A stretch of 21,984 nt of DNA from Acidobacteriaceae bacterium (GTDB lineage Bacteria > Acidobacteriota > Terriglobia > Terriglobales > Acidobacteriaceae): assembly GCA_027307295.1 (NCBI GenBank), contig DAHUXF010000009.1:1-21984 (forward strand), given 5' to 3'. Under the pieces are notes generated by a model that did not search any database, was not told the DNA's origin, and saw only the letters and a program-made list of their open reading frames with translations. Shown here in pieces: positions 1-8,273 of this stretch. A program made the position numbers and the translations under genes. Each line of letters opens with the position of its first letter. Within the stretch, counting starts at the first letter, position 1.

Positions 1-1233
1 ATCTTCATCGGAATAACTGAAGACGCCGAGCCAGTCAAATTCAGCAGCCCGGACAAACTCGCATAGCTCGCCAAAGTCTTCTTCTGTCTCGCCGGGGAAG
101 CCGACAATAAATGACGTACGCAGAGTCAGGTTCGGGATGGTGCTGCGCATCTTCTCCACGGATTTCAGAAAAATCCCTGCGCCCGCGCCGCGCTTCATGC
201 GCTTGAGCACGGAAGCCGAAGCATGTTGCAGCGGCACGTCAATGTAAGAGCAGATCTTTTCATGCCGCGCGATAGTGTCCAGCAGTTTGCCGGTGATCTT
301 GTTGGGGTATGCGTAAAGGAAGCGGATCCAGCGCAGGCCGTCAATGCCAGCGAGTTTCTCAAGCAAAAGCGCGAGCCCGTCTTTCAGGCCGACGTCTTCG
401 CCGTAGCATGTGGTGTCCTGCCCGATGAGCGTGATTTCGCGGACGCCCGACTGCGCCAGGCGTTCGGCTTCGGCGATCACTGACTCAAAGCGGCGCGAGC
501 GGAACTGCCCACGCAACTGCGGAATAATGCAGAACGTGCAGGGATGATCGCACCCTTCAGCGATCTTGATATAGGCCGAAGCTTTGGGCGTGGCCAGAAT
601 GCGTGGGGTAGTCTCGTCATAAAGATAGTTCGGCAGGTCAGCGATTGCGCCATCCCACTCCGCGCGGGAAAAGCGTCCACTCTGTTCGCGCGCCAGGCCC
701 TCCGCGCGCGCCGCGATGCCGGACTTCGCTGGGGTACCCGATTTTAACGACTGGCTGGCCGAAGAAGAATTCAGGATCACAAAAGGAGAGTTGGCTTCCG
801 CCTGCGGCGGTCCTGCGTGAATTCCCGCTGCCGCCAGGATGGCGTCGAGTTCCCCGGTTCCAACCACGGCATCCACTTCCGGAATGTTTTTGCGAATCTC
901 GTCGCGATAGCGCTCCACCAGGCAGCCCGCCACGATCAATTTCTGGGCGCGGCCCGCAAGCTTGTGCTGGGCCATCTCGAGGATTGCGTCCACGGACTCC
1001 TGCTTTGCCGACTCGATAAACGAGCAGGTATTCACCACGATGATGTCGGCGTCTTCGGCTCGCGGCGTGAGTTCCGCGCCGGCCTGCGAGATCAGGCCCA
1101 TCATCACCTCGCTGTCCACGAGGTTCTTAGGGCAGCCCAGGCTGACAAAGCCGACTTTTAAGGGCCGTTGGCTGAGATCAGCTTTGTGCTGGGAAGGCGT
1201 GATTGCGGGGTTTTCTACCGGCATGCTATCCAT
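1..1233 (-). CDS. rimO: Ribosomal protein S12 methylthiotransferase RimO, 3' end outside window
   Basis: Radical-SAM enzyme that adds a methylthio group to the conserved Asp of ribosomal protein S12. The reverse strand is open from ATG at 1233 to base 1 (411 codons). The N-terminal MTTase domain has its three cluster cysteines: C34 in SLGCPKNLVDSE (a RimO rather than MiaB signature), C70 in NTCSF and C104 in GCL. The radical-SAM cluster is CDHPCTFC (C228, C232, C235) followed by IIPQLRG, again RimO-like. C104 to C228 spans 124 residues, against 68 in E. coli RimO, so there is an insertion of about 55 residues rich in Ser/Ala. The C-terminal TRAM domain lies beyond the left edge. A second ATG at 1224 is an equally possible start; neither has a clear SD. 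Divergent from sodC. Confidence 0.95.
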   Translation of the reverse strand, partial: MDSMPVENPAITPSQHKADLSQRPLKVGFVSLGCPKNLVDSEVMMGLISQAGAELTPRAEDADIIVVNTCSFIESAKQESVDAILEMAQHKLAGRAQKLIVAGCLVERYRDEIRKNIPEVDAVVGTGELDAILAAAGIHAGPPQAEANSPFVILNSSSASQSLKSGTPAKSGIAARAEGLAREQSGRFSRAEWDGAIADLPNYLYDETTPRILATPKASAYIKIAEGCDHPCTFCIIPQLRGQFRSRRFESVIAEAERLAQSGVREITLIGQDTTCYGEDVGLKDGLALLLEKLAGIDGLRWIRFLYAYPNKITGKLLDTIARHEKICSYIDVPLQHASASVLKRMKRGAGAGIFLKSVEKMRSTIPNLTLRTSFIVGFPGETEEDFGELCEFVRAAEFDWLGVFSYSDED

Positions 1234-1274
1234 TTATTGTAGCATCGCTGGGAGCAGTGTTTTTGCGGCCCTGA

Positions 1275-1318
1275 TTGGGCCTGCGCCCATTCCGGCTACA
1301 ATCTGTATTGCGTATAAT
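1275..1318 (+). promoter_or_regulatory. Candidate sigma-70 promoter(s) for the Cu/Zn SOD gene
   Basis: Two overlapping options lie in the 108-bp gap between the divergent rimO and sodC starts: TTGGGC (1275-1280) with a 16-bp spacer to TACAAT (1297-1302), or a perfect TATAAT at 1313-1318 with a poor -35. An SD-like GAGGGGA at 1328-1334 precedes the ATG at 1342. The assignment rests on consensus matching only. Confidence 0.35.
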
Positions 1319-1341
1319 CCGCCATCGAGGGGAAGCACAAA

Positions 1342-1893
1342 ATGAAAGACCACCGCAAAATGAAAATCTCCATATTGAATTCGCTCTTTGTGACCTGCAC
1401 TCTCCTGCTCATTGTTACAGCAGCCTGGGCCAAGGGAGGCAAGACGCCTTCCAAAGTCGTGAACCTGCAGGATGGACAGGGGAAGAGCGTTGGCACTGCC
1501 ACTCTTTCACCCGCCGAGAAGGGAGTTGCCATTAAGCTGAAGCTGCAGAACCTGCCTCCGGGGGAGCATGCCATCCATGTGCATCAGACGGCAAAATGTG
1601 ACGGCCCTGACTTCAAGTCCGCCGGCGGCCACTTTAATCCGGACAGCAAGCATCACGGACTGCAAAATCCTGATGGGCCCCATGCCGGTGACATCCCGAA
1701 TTTTACGGTCGATGTGAAAGGCAAAGCCAGGACCACGGTGACTGCGCCAAATGTCACCATGGGCGATGACCCGCATTCTGTCTTCACCGGCGGCGGCACT
1801 GCGCTGGTAATTCATGCCAAGGCCGATGACGGCAAGACGGACCCTGCCGGGAATGCCGGCGACCGCATTGCTTGTGGCGTGATTACGAAATAG
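1342..1893 (+). CDS. sodC: Secreted Cu/Zn superoxide dismutase
   Basis: Converts superoxide to oxygen and hydrogen peroxide outside the cytoplasm. The 183-aa product starts with a basic stretch and hydrophobic segment (about residues 8-29) ending AWA, a plausible signal-peptidase I site after residue 30. Metal ligands are in family order: Cu ligands H79 and H81 (HVH), bridging H97 (GGHFNP), Zn ligands H105, H114 and D117 (HAGD), and last Cu ligand H158 (VIHA). The disulfide pair is C86 and C178, and the active-site Arg is R175 in the GNAGDRIACGVI signature. The start is supported by GAGGGGA 10-14 nt upstream; an ATG at codon 7 is the alternative. It ends facing the mutase gene across 293 bp in which I see only T-rich sequence and no gene. 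Confidence 0.95.
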   Translation: MKDHRKMKISILNSLFVTCTLLLIVTAAWAKGGKTPSKVVNLQDGQGKSVGTATLSPAEKGVAIKLKLQNLPPGEHAIHVHQTAKCDGPDFKSAGGHFNPDSKHHGLQNPDGPHAGDIPNFTVDVKGKARTTVTAPNVTMGDDPHSVFTGGGTALVIHAKADDGKTDPAGNAGDRIACGVITK

Positions 1894-2186
1894 CGAAGTG
1901 GCAGGAGAAGAAATAATTAGAGATGTAGATTTGCGCGGAGAGATACAAGATCAAGAGCACAAGCGAATGCCGGGATGACTGGCCTCACGCTCCCTGTTGT
2001 TGATTGGCGTCTTCTCGGCGCAAATCTTTTTGTCGCAGATTTCCTTTATACGCAGACGCGTTTGTGCAGGAAGCCATTTTTTGCTGAAACTCATTTTTGC
2101 CGGGATGGTTTTTCGCACATCCATTTTTCTTTACACCCAGTTTTCTTACACCCAGGCAAATTTTGTTGCAGGGCTGGCACTCTCTT

Positions 2187-3791
2187 CTAGATGATTACCG
2201 TCTCGTGATATTCCCCAAACACGCTGCGCAGTGCGTCAGAGATTTCGCCCACCGTGCAGTAGCTTTCCACGGCGTGGATGATGTGCGGCATCAGGTTGGA
2301 TCCCTGTGTGGCTGCGTCGGCAACGGCGCGCAGCGCGGACTCCCAGGCTGTCTTGTCGCGCCGCTGGCGCAGCGCACGGAGCCGTTCCACCTGGCGGCCT
2401 TCCAGGGCTTCATCAATGCGTTGAATCGGAATTGACTTCTCGCCTTCACTCTGGAAACGGTTTACTCCCACCACCACGCTTTCCAGATGATCGACGGCGC
2501 GCTGGAAGTCATACGCTGCGTTCTGGATTTCCTGCTGGATATATCCCAGTTCAATGGCCCGCAACGTTCCGCCCAAAGCGTCAATCTTTTCCAGATACAA
2601 ATGGGCGCGGCGCTCAATCTCATTGGTCAGCGACTCAATGTAATACGAACCAGCCAGCGGGTCGATCGTATTTGCCGCCCCGGTTTCATGGCCAATGATC
2701 TGCTGTGTGCGCAGCGCAATGCGCGCTGCTTCTTCGGTGGGCAGTCCCAGCGCTTCATCAAAGCCATTGGTATGCAGAGATTGTGTCCCGCCCAGCACCG
2801 CCGCCAGGGCCTGCAACGCAGTGCGGACAATATTGTTTTCCGGCTGCTGCGCTGTAAGAGTTGAGCCTGCGGTCTGGGTATGAAAGCGCAGCATCAGTGA
2901 ACGCGGGTTCTTTGCGCCAAAGCGGTCTTTCATAATGCGCGCCCACATGCGCCGGGCGGCGCGGAACTTGGCCACTTCCTCCAGAAAATGATTGTGCGCG
3001 TTAAAGAAGAAGGAAAGGCGCGGGGCAAACTTGTCCACGTCCAACCCGGCATGCAGCGCGGCATCAACATAAGCGATGGCATTGCCCAGGGTAAACGCAA
3101 CTTCCTGCACGGCGGTACAACCGGCTTCACGCATGTGGTAGCCGGAGATGGAGATGGGGTTCCAGTCCGGTACGTTCTCATTGGCATAAGCAAACATGTC
3201 AGTGATGATGCGCAAGGCCTGGCGCGGCGGGTAAATGTATGTTCCGCGAGCGATGTATTCTTTCAGGATATCGTTCTGTACCGTGCCGCTCAGCTTGCGG
3301 ACATCGGCCCCGGAGCGCCGCGCCACCGCGATATACAACGCCAGCAGAATCGCAGCGCTGGCATTGATGGTCATGGACGTGGAAATCTTTTCCAGGTTGA
3401 TGCCCGCAAAAAGCCGCTCCATGTCCTCAATGGAATCAATGGCCACGCCTACCTTGCCCACTTCGCCCATGGCCATGGGATGGTCCGAGTCCATGCCGAT
3501 CTGCGTCGGCAGGTCAAACGCTACAGAGAGGCCCGTGGTGCCCTGGGAAAGAAGATATTTGTAGCGCTTGTTGGATTCTTCCGCGTCGCCCATGCCGGCA
3601 TATTGGCGCATGGTCCACAGGCGTCCGCGATACATGGTGGGCTGCACGCCGCGTGTGAAGGGGAAGTCACCCGGATAACCCACGTCACGGTCGTAGCTCC
3701 AGCCCTGAAGGTCAGCCGGCGTATAAAGAGGTTGAGGATCGATTGTCTTAAGCTGACCGGTTTCCGACGCGAGTTTGGTATCTTCCGGCAT
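2187..3791 (-). CDS. Methylmalonyl-CoA mutase large (catalytic) subunit, lacking the B12-binding domain
   Basis: Adenosylcobalamin-dependent carbon-skeleton isomerase, interconverting succinyl-CoA and (R)-methylmalonyl-CoA. The 534 residues cover the TIM-barrel catalytic domain only; there is no C-terminal DxHxxG cobalamin domain, so a separate small subunit must supply it, as in other split acyl-CoA mutases. Substrate-pocket residues match methylmalonyl- rather than isobutyryl-CoA mutase: Tyr64 in RQYAG (family Tyr89) and Arg182 in EYIARGTYIYPP (family Arg207, Gln in isobutyryl-CoA mutase). The catalytic His is H219 in ISGYHM. An SD-like GGGA sits a few bases before the ATG. A related activity such as ethylmalonyl-CoA mutase is possible. 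The small membrane-protein gene is 104 bp upstream on the same strand. Confidence 0.9.
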   Translation of the reverse strand: MPEDTKLASETGQLKTIDPQPLYTPADLQGWSYDRDVGYPGDFPFTRGVQPTMYRGRLWTMRQYAGMGDAEESNKRYKYLLSQGTTGLSVAFDLPTQIGMDSDHPMAMGEVGKVGVAIDSIEDMERLFAGINLEKISTSMTINASAAILLALYIAVARRSGADVRKLSGTVQNDILKEYIARGTYIYPPRQALRIITDMFAYANENVPDWNPISISGYHMREAGCTAVQEVAFTLGNAIAYVDAALHAGLDVDKFAPRLSFFFNAHNHFLEEVAKFRAARRMWARIMKDRFGAKNPRSLMLRFHTQTAGSTLTAQQPENNIVRTALQALAAVLGGTQSLHTNGFDEALGLPTEEAARIALRTQQIIGHETGAANTIDPLAGSYYIESLTNEIERRAHLYLEKIDALGGTLRAIELGYIQQEIQNAAYDFQRAVDHLESVVVGVNRFQSEGEKSIPIQRIDEALEGRQVERLRALRQRRDKTAWESALRAVADAATQGSNLMPHIIHAVESYCTVGEISDALRSVFGEYHETVII

Positions 3792-3895
3792 GATTGTCCC
3801 AACGCATCCATGATAATGCTAAAGGATGCGAGAGCATCGTTGCCGACAAAAGTTTATCCTGTCTCTTTATTGGAGCAGTGACCGGAAGTCTCTTA

Positions 3896-4216
3896 TTACT
3901 TTCTGGAACGCATGGTGCGGCGTGCCCGCAGGAATGATTGCAGCGTGAATAGCGCACAAGCCAGCGTAAAAACGGATTCAATCATGAGGCGTTTATGGTC
4001 AGCAAAATGGTCGATGCGGTAATGCCGAATCAGAGATGCTCCTCCGCCCAGCGTGAACATAAAAAAGACCAGCCCTGTGGTCTGGAGCCAGAACGCATAG
4101 AAAGTCCGGCCAATGGAAAAAACCAGCGACTTTCCCCCGGCCAGCAGCGCATTGAGCAGGCGGTCTTTCTTTACAACGGTTTGGAGAGCGTTCTTTACGT
4201 TGGAAATTTCCGGCAT
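3896..4216 (-). CDS. Small membrane protein of unknown function
   Basis: A 106-aa protein that I do not recognise. It has a charged N-terminus (VVKKDR), two hydrophobic segments (about residues 27-63 with AFWLQTTGLVFFMF, and about 79-95 with SVFTLACALFTL) and a very basic tail (RARRTMRSRK), so it is probably an inner-membrane protein with cytoplasmic ends. I chose the ATG at 4216. A longer in-frame GTG at 4318 would overlap the divergent gene and add a proline-rich extension unlike the rest. A TACAAT hexamer lies 7 nt before the chosen ATG and no SD is present, so the mRNA could be leaderless. It lies upstream of the mutase gene on the same strand and may be co-transcribed. Confidence 0.65.
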   Translation of the reverse strand: MPEISNVKNALQTVVKKDRLLNALLAGGKSLVFSIGRTFYAFWLQTTGLVFFMFTLGGGASLIRHYRIDHFADHKRLMIESVFTLACALFTLQSFLRARRTMRSRK

Positions 4217-4308
4217 TTTGGCTATTGTAGCCCGAAAATCGGCGTATCCTTGCAAAAGGTAAAGCGGAAGCGGTCTTGCAGGCATCCAATCAGGAGAGAG
4301 GGATTGCG

Positions 4309-4602
4309 GTGAATACACGCTTGAAACAACTGATGAAGGAACTCGGAGAGGCCATCAACGGTTCGCTTTCCGAATCAGACCAGATTGCGCATGTGATCGC
4401 GAAAATCAAGGACGAAGGATTTGACATCTTTCTGGTGCTGGAAGCCACGGTCGGCTTCAACCGTCGCGATGAAGAGCCCGTGGAGAGCGCGGCGGAACTG
4501 GTGGGCTCACGCAAAAAATCTGCCGACCCGGAATTCAGGATCAGCGCCCATGATGTGCGTTTTCTGAAATCATTGCGCATCAGCGTGGATGATTCCTTAT
4601 AA
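4309..4602 (+). CDS. Small hypothetical cytoplasmic protein
   Basis: A 97-aa soluble acidic protein starting MNTRLKQLMKELGEAIN, with no cysteines, no membrane segment and a predicted mix of helices (for example SDQIAHVIAKIKDEGFDIFLVLEA). I cannot assign a family. GTG at 4309 is chosen because AGGAGAGAGG (4291-4300) sits at good SD distance; an upstream in-frame TTG at 4276 has no SD. GC-rich third positions support it as real. It is divergent from the small membrane-protein gene, with 92 nt between starts, and 115 bp upstream of glgC on the same strand. Confidence 0.7.
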   Translation: MNTRLKQLMKELGEAINGSLSESDQIAHVIAKIKDEGFDIFLVLEATVGFNRRDEEPVESAAELVGSRKKSADPEFRISAHDVRFLKSLRISVDDSL

Positions 4603-4717
4603 CCAACGGCCTGGCGCCCGGAGCAGCAGCCCCGCTTTGGGATGCCTTTTTCTGCTAGCATAAAAAAGTCATCTGAGTGTTAGAAACTCCCACGGTTTTT
4701 GAACTTCTGCCAGACGA

Positions 4718-5971
4718 ATGAAAGATACATTAGGAGTACTGCTGGCCGGCGGCGCCGGCGAACGACTTTACCCCTTGACGCGTGACCGCGCCAAGCCCGC
4801 TGTCACGTTTGGCGGCGCATACCGCATTATTGATATCACGCTTTCCAACTGCATTAACTCTGACTTGCGCAAGGTGTACATCCTTACGCAGTACAAGGCG
4901 CTTTCCCTGAACCGGCATGTCCGCGAAGGGTGGGGTTCTGTGGTGGCGCGCGAGTTGGGAGAGTTCATTGAAAATCTGCCGCCCATGAAGCGCGTGAGCG
5001 ATAACTGGTATCTGGGCACGGCGGACGCCGTCTATCAAAACATTTACTCCATCGGCAGCGAGGGCTCCAAGCACGTTCTTATCCTCTCCGGCGACCACAT
5101 CTACAAGATGAATTACCAGCTCATGCTGGACCAGCACCGGGCTGCCGGAGCGGACGTGACGCTTGCAACCATCCTGATTGACCCCAGCGAGTGCAACCGC
5201 TTTGGCGTCATGGAAATTGACAGCCATGGCCGCATCACCGGGTTCGAGGAAAAGCCCAAGCAGACCAAGCTGCGCTCGCCGTACAACCCGGAGATGGTTT
5301 CCGGGTCCATGGGCGTGTACCTGTTCAACACCGATGTGCTGCTGCCGGTGCTGCTCAAAGACGCTGAAGATCCCAACTCTTCCCACGATTTTGGCAATGA
5401 CATTCTGCCGAAACTGCTGGGCCAATACAAAATTTATTCCTACAATTTTATTGACGAGAACAAAAAAGAAGCGCAGTACTGGCGCGACGTGGGTACGATT
5501 GAGGCATATTACGAAGCCAACCTGGACCTGGTGGCTGTCTCGCCGGTATTTAACCTGTATGACAAGCACTGGCCCATTCGCACGCACCAGCGCCAGTATC
5601 CGCCGGCCAAGTTTGTCTTTGGCGAGCCCGGACGCACCGGCATGTCCATTGATTCCATTGTCTGTCCCGGCTGTATTCTTTCCGGCGGCTATGTCCGCAA
5701 TTCCGTGCTTTCCCCGGACGTGCGCGTGAATTCCTATACGGAAGTGGATGCCAGCATCATTTTTTCTCACGTGAATATCGGACGCCACTGCCGCATCCGC
5801 CGCGCCATCATTGACCGCGACGTGCATATCCCGGAAGGCACCGTCATTGGCTTTGACGCCGTGGAAGATGCCAAGAATTATGTCGTCACGGAGACCGGGA
5901 TCACCATCGTCACCCGCGACTACTCACTGTTTGAAAACCCCGTGGCTGTGGATTACTTCACCAGCGAATAG
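4718..5971 (+). CDS. glgC: Glucose-1-phosphate adenylyltransferase (ADP-glucose pyrophosphorylase)
   Basis: Makes ADP-glucose from ATP and glucose-1-phosphate, the committed step of bacterial glycogen (and some trehalose) synthesis; cytoplasmic and normally tetrameric. The 417 aa is the usual length. The nucleotide-binding signature GVLLAGGAGERLYPLT is at residues 6-21, followed by RAKPAVTFGGAYRIIDI, the substrate loop WYLGTADAV (97-105), catalytic Asp126 in SGDHIYKMNY and the glucose-1-phosphate Lys in GFEEKPKQ. The C-terminal left-handed beta-helix follows. The ATG has only a weak upstream SD. No other glycogen gene is adjacent, so it seems a stand-alone unit. Confidence 0.95.
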   Translation: MKDTLGVLLAGGAGERLYPLTRDRAKPAVTFGGAYRIIDITLSNCINSDLRKVYILTQYKALSLNRHVREGWGSVVARELGEFIENLPPMKRVSDNWYLGTADAVYQNIYSIGSEGSKHVLILSGDHIYKMNYQLMLDQHRAAGADVTLATILIDPSECNRFGVMEIDSHGRITGFEEKPKQTKLRSPYNPEMVSGSMGVYLFNTDVLLPVLLKDAEDPNSSHDFGNDILPKLLGQYKIYSYNFIDENKKEAQYWRDVGTIEAYYEANLDLVAVSPVFNLYDKHWPIRTHQRQYPPAKFVFGEPGRTGMSIDSIVCPGCILSGGYVRNSVLSPDVRVNSYTEVDASIIFSHVNIGRHCRIRRAIIDRDVHIPEGTVIGFDAVEDAKNYVVTETGITIVTRDYSLFENPVAVDYFTSE

Positions 5972-6021
5972 CTGGTTTTCTTCGTTATAAGCGTTGGCTT
6001 CCATCCTCCTTGCGCTTTTTC

Positions 6022-6125
6022 GCGTCCTTTGCGGTAAATGTTTTTCCTGGTAACGCAGGCGAGGGGCGCCTGCGGTCCATAAGTCTTTTCCAGTAAAAAG
6101 CTTTTCTCTGCGTCCTTTGCGGTAA
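6022..6125. repeat. Duplicated 16-nt repeat flanking a GC-rich hairpin
   Basis: GCGTCCTTTGCGGTAA occurs exactly at 6022-6037 and 6110-6125. Between them CGCAGGCG (6054-6061) and CGCCTGCG (6067-6074) form an 8-bp stem with a 5-nt loop. From memory, very similar 'ctttgcgtcctttgcggt' strings recur in intergenic DNA of several phyla. Placed after glgC, the hairpin could also help end transcription, though no U-run follows directly. Confidence 0.6.
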
Positions 6126-6286
6126 GTTGTTCTCAGCGGAAGTATTTAAGGTGATCCCGCTATGCTTTGAAAGGCCGATCCTAAGTTAAAGCAAGAAAAA
6201 ACTCATATCAGCGGTTCGCCTTAAGTACATTGCTCTATATAGTCATTTCTCCCGTAAGTGCATGAACCTTAGAGGGGAAGGGCTAA

Positions 6287-6315
6287 TTGACAATTTCTGT
6301 CACCCGGCTCACAAT
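6287..6315 (+). promoter_or_regulatory. Candidate sigma-70 promoter for the pil block
   Basis: A perfect TTGACA (6287-6292) with a 17-bp spacer to CACAAT (6310-6315, 4 of 6 with the key A and T kept). It would give a leader of about 90 nt before the pilB ATG at 6415. No sigma-54 GG-N10-GC site was seen here. Confidence 0.45.
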
Positions 6316-6414
6316 CGCCCTGTTCAAGTTTCCACGATTCAGAAGGCCGTCCCCCCGGCCACGCAAAAATTGATGTACAGAGACAAATTTCTTCCTTAGG
6401 ACCCGCTCGAATTT

Positions 6415-8133
6415 ATGTCGCAACGGTTAGGCGATCTTCTGGTCAGAGAGAAGATCATCACTTCGGACCAACTCGATAAGGCGCTGAAAGCGCAACGTGA
6501 AGCCGGCCCGAATTCCCGCCTTGGCTCCACGCTGGTGAATTTGGGGTTTGTAAGTGATGAAGAGGTCACCAATTTTCTTTCCCGCCAATACGGCGTGCCT
6601 GCAATTAACCTGCAATATTTTGAAATTGATTCGTCCGTGGTCAAGCTGATTCCGGAAGAGACGGCCAAGCGTTACCAGATTCTTCCGCTCAGCCGCGTGG
6701 GCGCTTCCTTGACCATTGCCATGGTCGATCCCACCAATGTGTTCGCCATGGACGACATCAAGTTCATGACCGGTTTCAACATTGATCCAGTGGTCGCTTC
6801 CGAGTCCGCCATTCTGGAAGCCATTGAGAAAGCCTATGGCGGCTCGCAGCAGGAAGAGAACGTCGATGAGCTGTTGGCGTCCATGGGAGAAGAGGCGGAC
6901 GTTGAACTCCAGGCCGACCAGGAAGAGATGGACCTGGACGAACTGGAAAAGTCAGCCGACGAAGCGCCCATCGTCAAGCTGGTGAACATCATTATGACCG
7001 ATGCGGTCAAGCGCGGGGCCAGCGACATCCACATTGAGCCTTATGAAAAAGAATACCGCGTGCGCTTCCGCATTGATGGCGTGCTGGCGCACATCATGTC
7101 GCCGCCCATGAAGTTGAAAGACGCCATTACATCGCGCATCAAAATCATGGCCAAGATGGACATCAGCGAAAAGCGCCTGCCGCAGGACGGACGCATCATG
7201 CTGAAGATGCAGATCGGCGGCAAAAAAAAGCAGCTTGATTTCCGCGTGAACTGCCTGCCCACGTTGTGGGGGGAAAAAGTGGTCATGCGGCTGCTGGACA
7301 AAGAAAACCTTCGCCTGGACATGACCAAGCTCGGTTTTGAGCCGGAATCCCTGGAAAAATTTCAGCGCGCGGTGCTCAAGCCTTACGGCATGGTGCTGGT
7401 CACCGGCCCCACGGGTTCCGGCAAGACCAACACTCTTTATTCTTCCGTCTCTCTGCTGAACAAGCCGGACACCAACATCATGACGGCGGAAGACCCGGTG
7501 GAGTTAAAGTTGCACGGCGTGAACCAGGTGCAGATGAAGGAATCCATTGGGTTGAATTTTGCCGCCTCGCTGCGCGCCTTTCTGCGCCAGGACCCCAACG
7601 TGATCCTGGTGGGCGAGATCCGCGACTTTGAGACGGCGGAAATCGCCATCAAGGCCGCGCTCACCGGCCACCTGGTGCTTTCCACGCTCCACACCAACGG
7701 CGCTCCGGAAACCATCAGCCGCCTGATGAACATGGGCATTGAGCCTTTTCTGGTGGCTACGGCTGTCCATTTGATTTGTGCCCAACGCCTGATTCGCCGC
7801 ATTTGCTCTGAGTGCAAGGAAGAAGTCCCCTTGCCGCCGCAAGCCAAGGTGGAAGCCGGGTTCACCGTGGAGGAATCCAAGACGGTGAAGATCTACAAAG
7901 GCAAAGGCTGTAACAACTGTAATGGCACAGGGTACAAGGGACGAGCGGGTCTTTATGAAGTCATGGAAGTTGACGATGAAATACGCGAATTGATTCTGAT
8001 TGGCGCGTCCGCGGTGGAGCTGAAGAAAAAAGCGATTGAACGCGGCATGATCACGCTGCGGCGCAGCGGTTTAGTGAAAGTGAAAGACGGCGTGACCACG
8101 CTGGAAGAAGTGGGGCGCGAAACGTTGCACTAG
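6415..8133 (+). CDS. pilB: Type IV pilus extension ATPase PilB
   Basis: Cytoplasmic hexameric ATPase that drives pilin polymerisation through PilC. The 572 aa hold an N-terminal MshEN/T2SE-N domain (about 1-140), an acidic linker (145-182, rich in Glu/Asp), then the N2 and ATPase domains. Walker A is GPTGSGKT (331-338), the Asp box is around TAEDPVE (357-363), Walker B is VILVGEIRD (396-404) and the His box is LTGHLVLSTLHTN (416-428). The zinc tetracysteine typical of PilB/GspE, and absent from PilT, is C464/C467 and C499/C502. ATG at 6415 has TAGGA rather far upstream (about 14 nt). It is the first gene of the co-directional pil block. Confidence 0.95.
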   Translation: MSQRLGDLLVREKIITSDQLDKALKAQREAGPNSRLGSTLVNLGFVSDEEVTNFLSRQYGVPAINLQYFEIDSSVVKLIPEETAKRYQILPLSRVGASLTIAMVDPTNVFAMDDIKFMTGFNIDPVVASESAILEAIEKAYGGSQQEENVDELLASMGEEADVELQADQEEMDLDELEKSADEAPIVKLVNIIMTDAVKRGASDIHIEPYEKEYRVRFRIDGVLAHIMSPPMKLKDAITSRIKIMAKMDISEKRLPQDGRIMLKMQIGGKKKQLDFRVNCLPTLWGEKVVMRLLDKENLRLDMTKLGFEPESLEKFQRAVLKPYGMVLVTGPTGSGKTNTLYSSVSLLNKPDTNIMTAEDPVELKLHGVNQVQMKESIGLNFAASLRAFLRQDPNVILVGEIRDFETAEIAIKAALTGHLVLSTLHTNGAPETISRLMNMGIEPFLVATAVHLICAQRLIRRICSECKEEVPLPPQAKVEAGFTVEESKTVKIYKGKGCNNCNGTGYKGRAGLYEVMEVDDEIRELILIGASAVELKKKAIERGMITLRRSGLVKVKDGVTTLEEVGRETLH

Positions 8134-8213
8134 TGCGCCAGGGTCAGGACGGAATCAATCTGGCCTGCCGGAAAAGCACGGCGGCGGAATTTAGATTTTC
8201 AGGGTTTTCGTTG

Positions 8214-8240
8214 GCAAGAGTCTCAGTTTGCAAGAGTCTC
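8214..8240. repeat. Short direct repeat upstream of pilT
   Basis: GCAAGAGTCTC occurs at 8214-8224 and again at 8230-8240, 16 bp apart, in the 140-bp pilB-pilT gap. It could be a local duplication or a paired binding site; nothing further can be said. Confidence 0.4.
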
Positions 8241-8273
8241 TCAGACTTACGTTCAAGGGGATAGAGCGGCATC

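Larger units (their letters stand above)
5972..6414. other. 443-bp gene-free stretch between glgC and pilB
   Basis: I see no plausible ORF or RNA gene. The first half carries two exact copies of a 16-nt repeat flanking a short GC-rich hairpin, and the second half a good sigma-70 promoter match; these are listed separately. The sequence between 6126 and 6286 is AT-richer and I could assign nothing to it. Confidence 0.7.

Noticed and set aside
2988..3881. 297-codon plus-strand ORF opposite the mutase gene
   Set aside because: It is the antisense shadow of a well-conserved enzyme gene; its protein shows no family features and the length follows from GC-rich codon phasing.
4276..4308. TTG start extending the small hypothetical protein by 11 codons
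   Set aside because: No SD precedes it, while the GTG at 4309 has a strong AGGAGAGAGG at the right distance.
4730..5827. 365-codon minus-strand ORF opposite glgC
   Set aside because: Antisense shadow; the product is His/Val/Ala-rich with no recognisable motif, whereas glgC on the plus strand has all its signatures.
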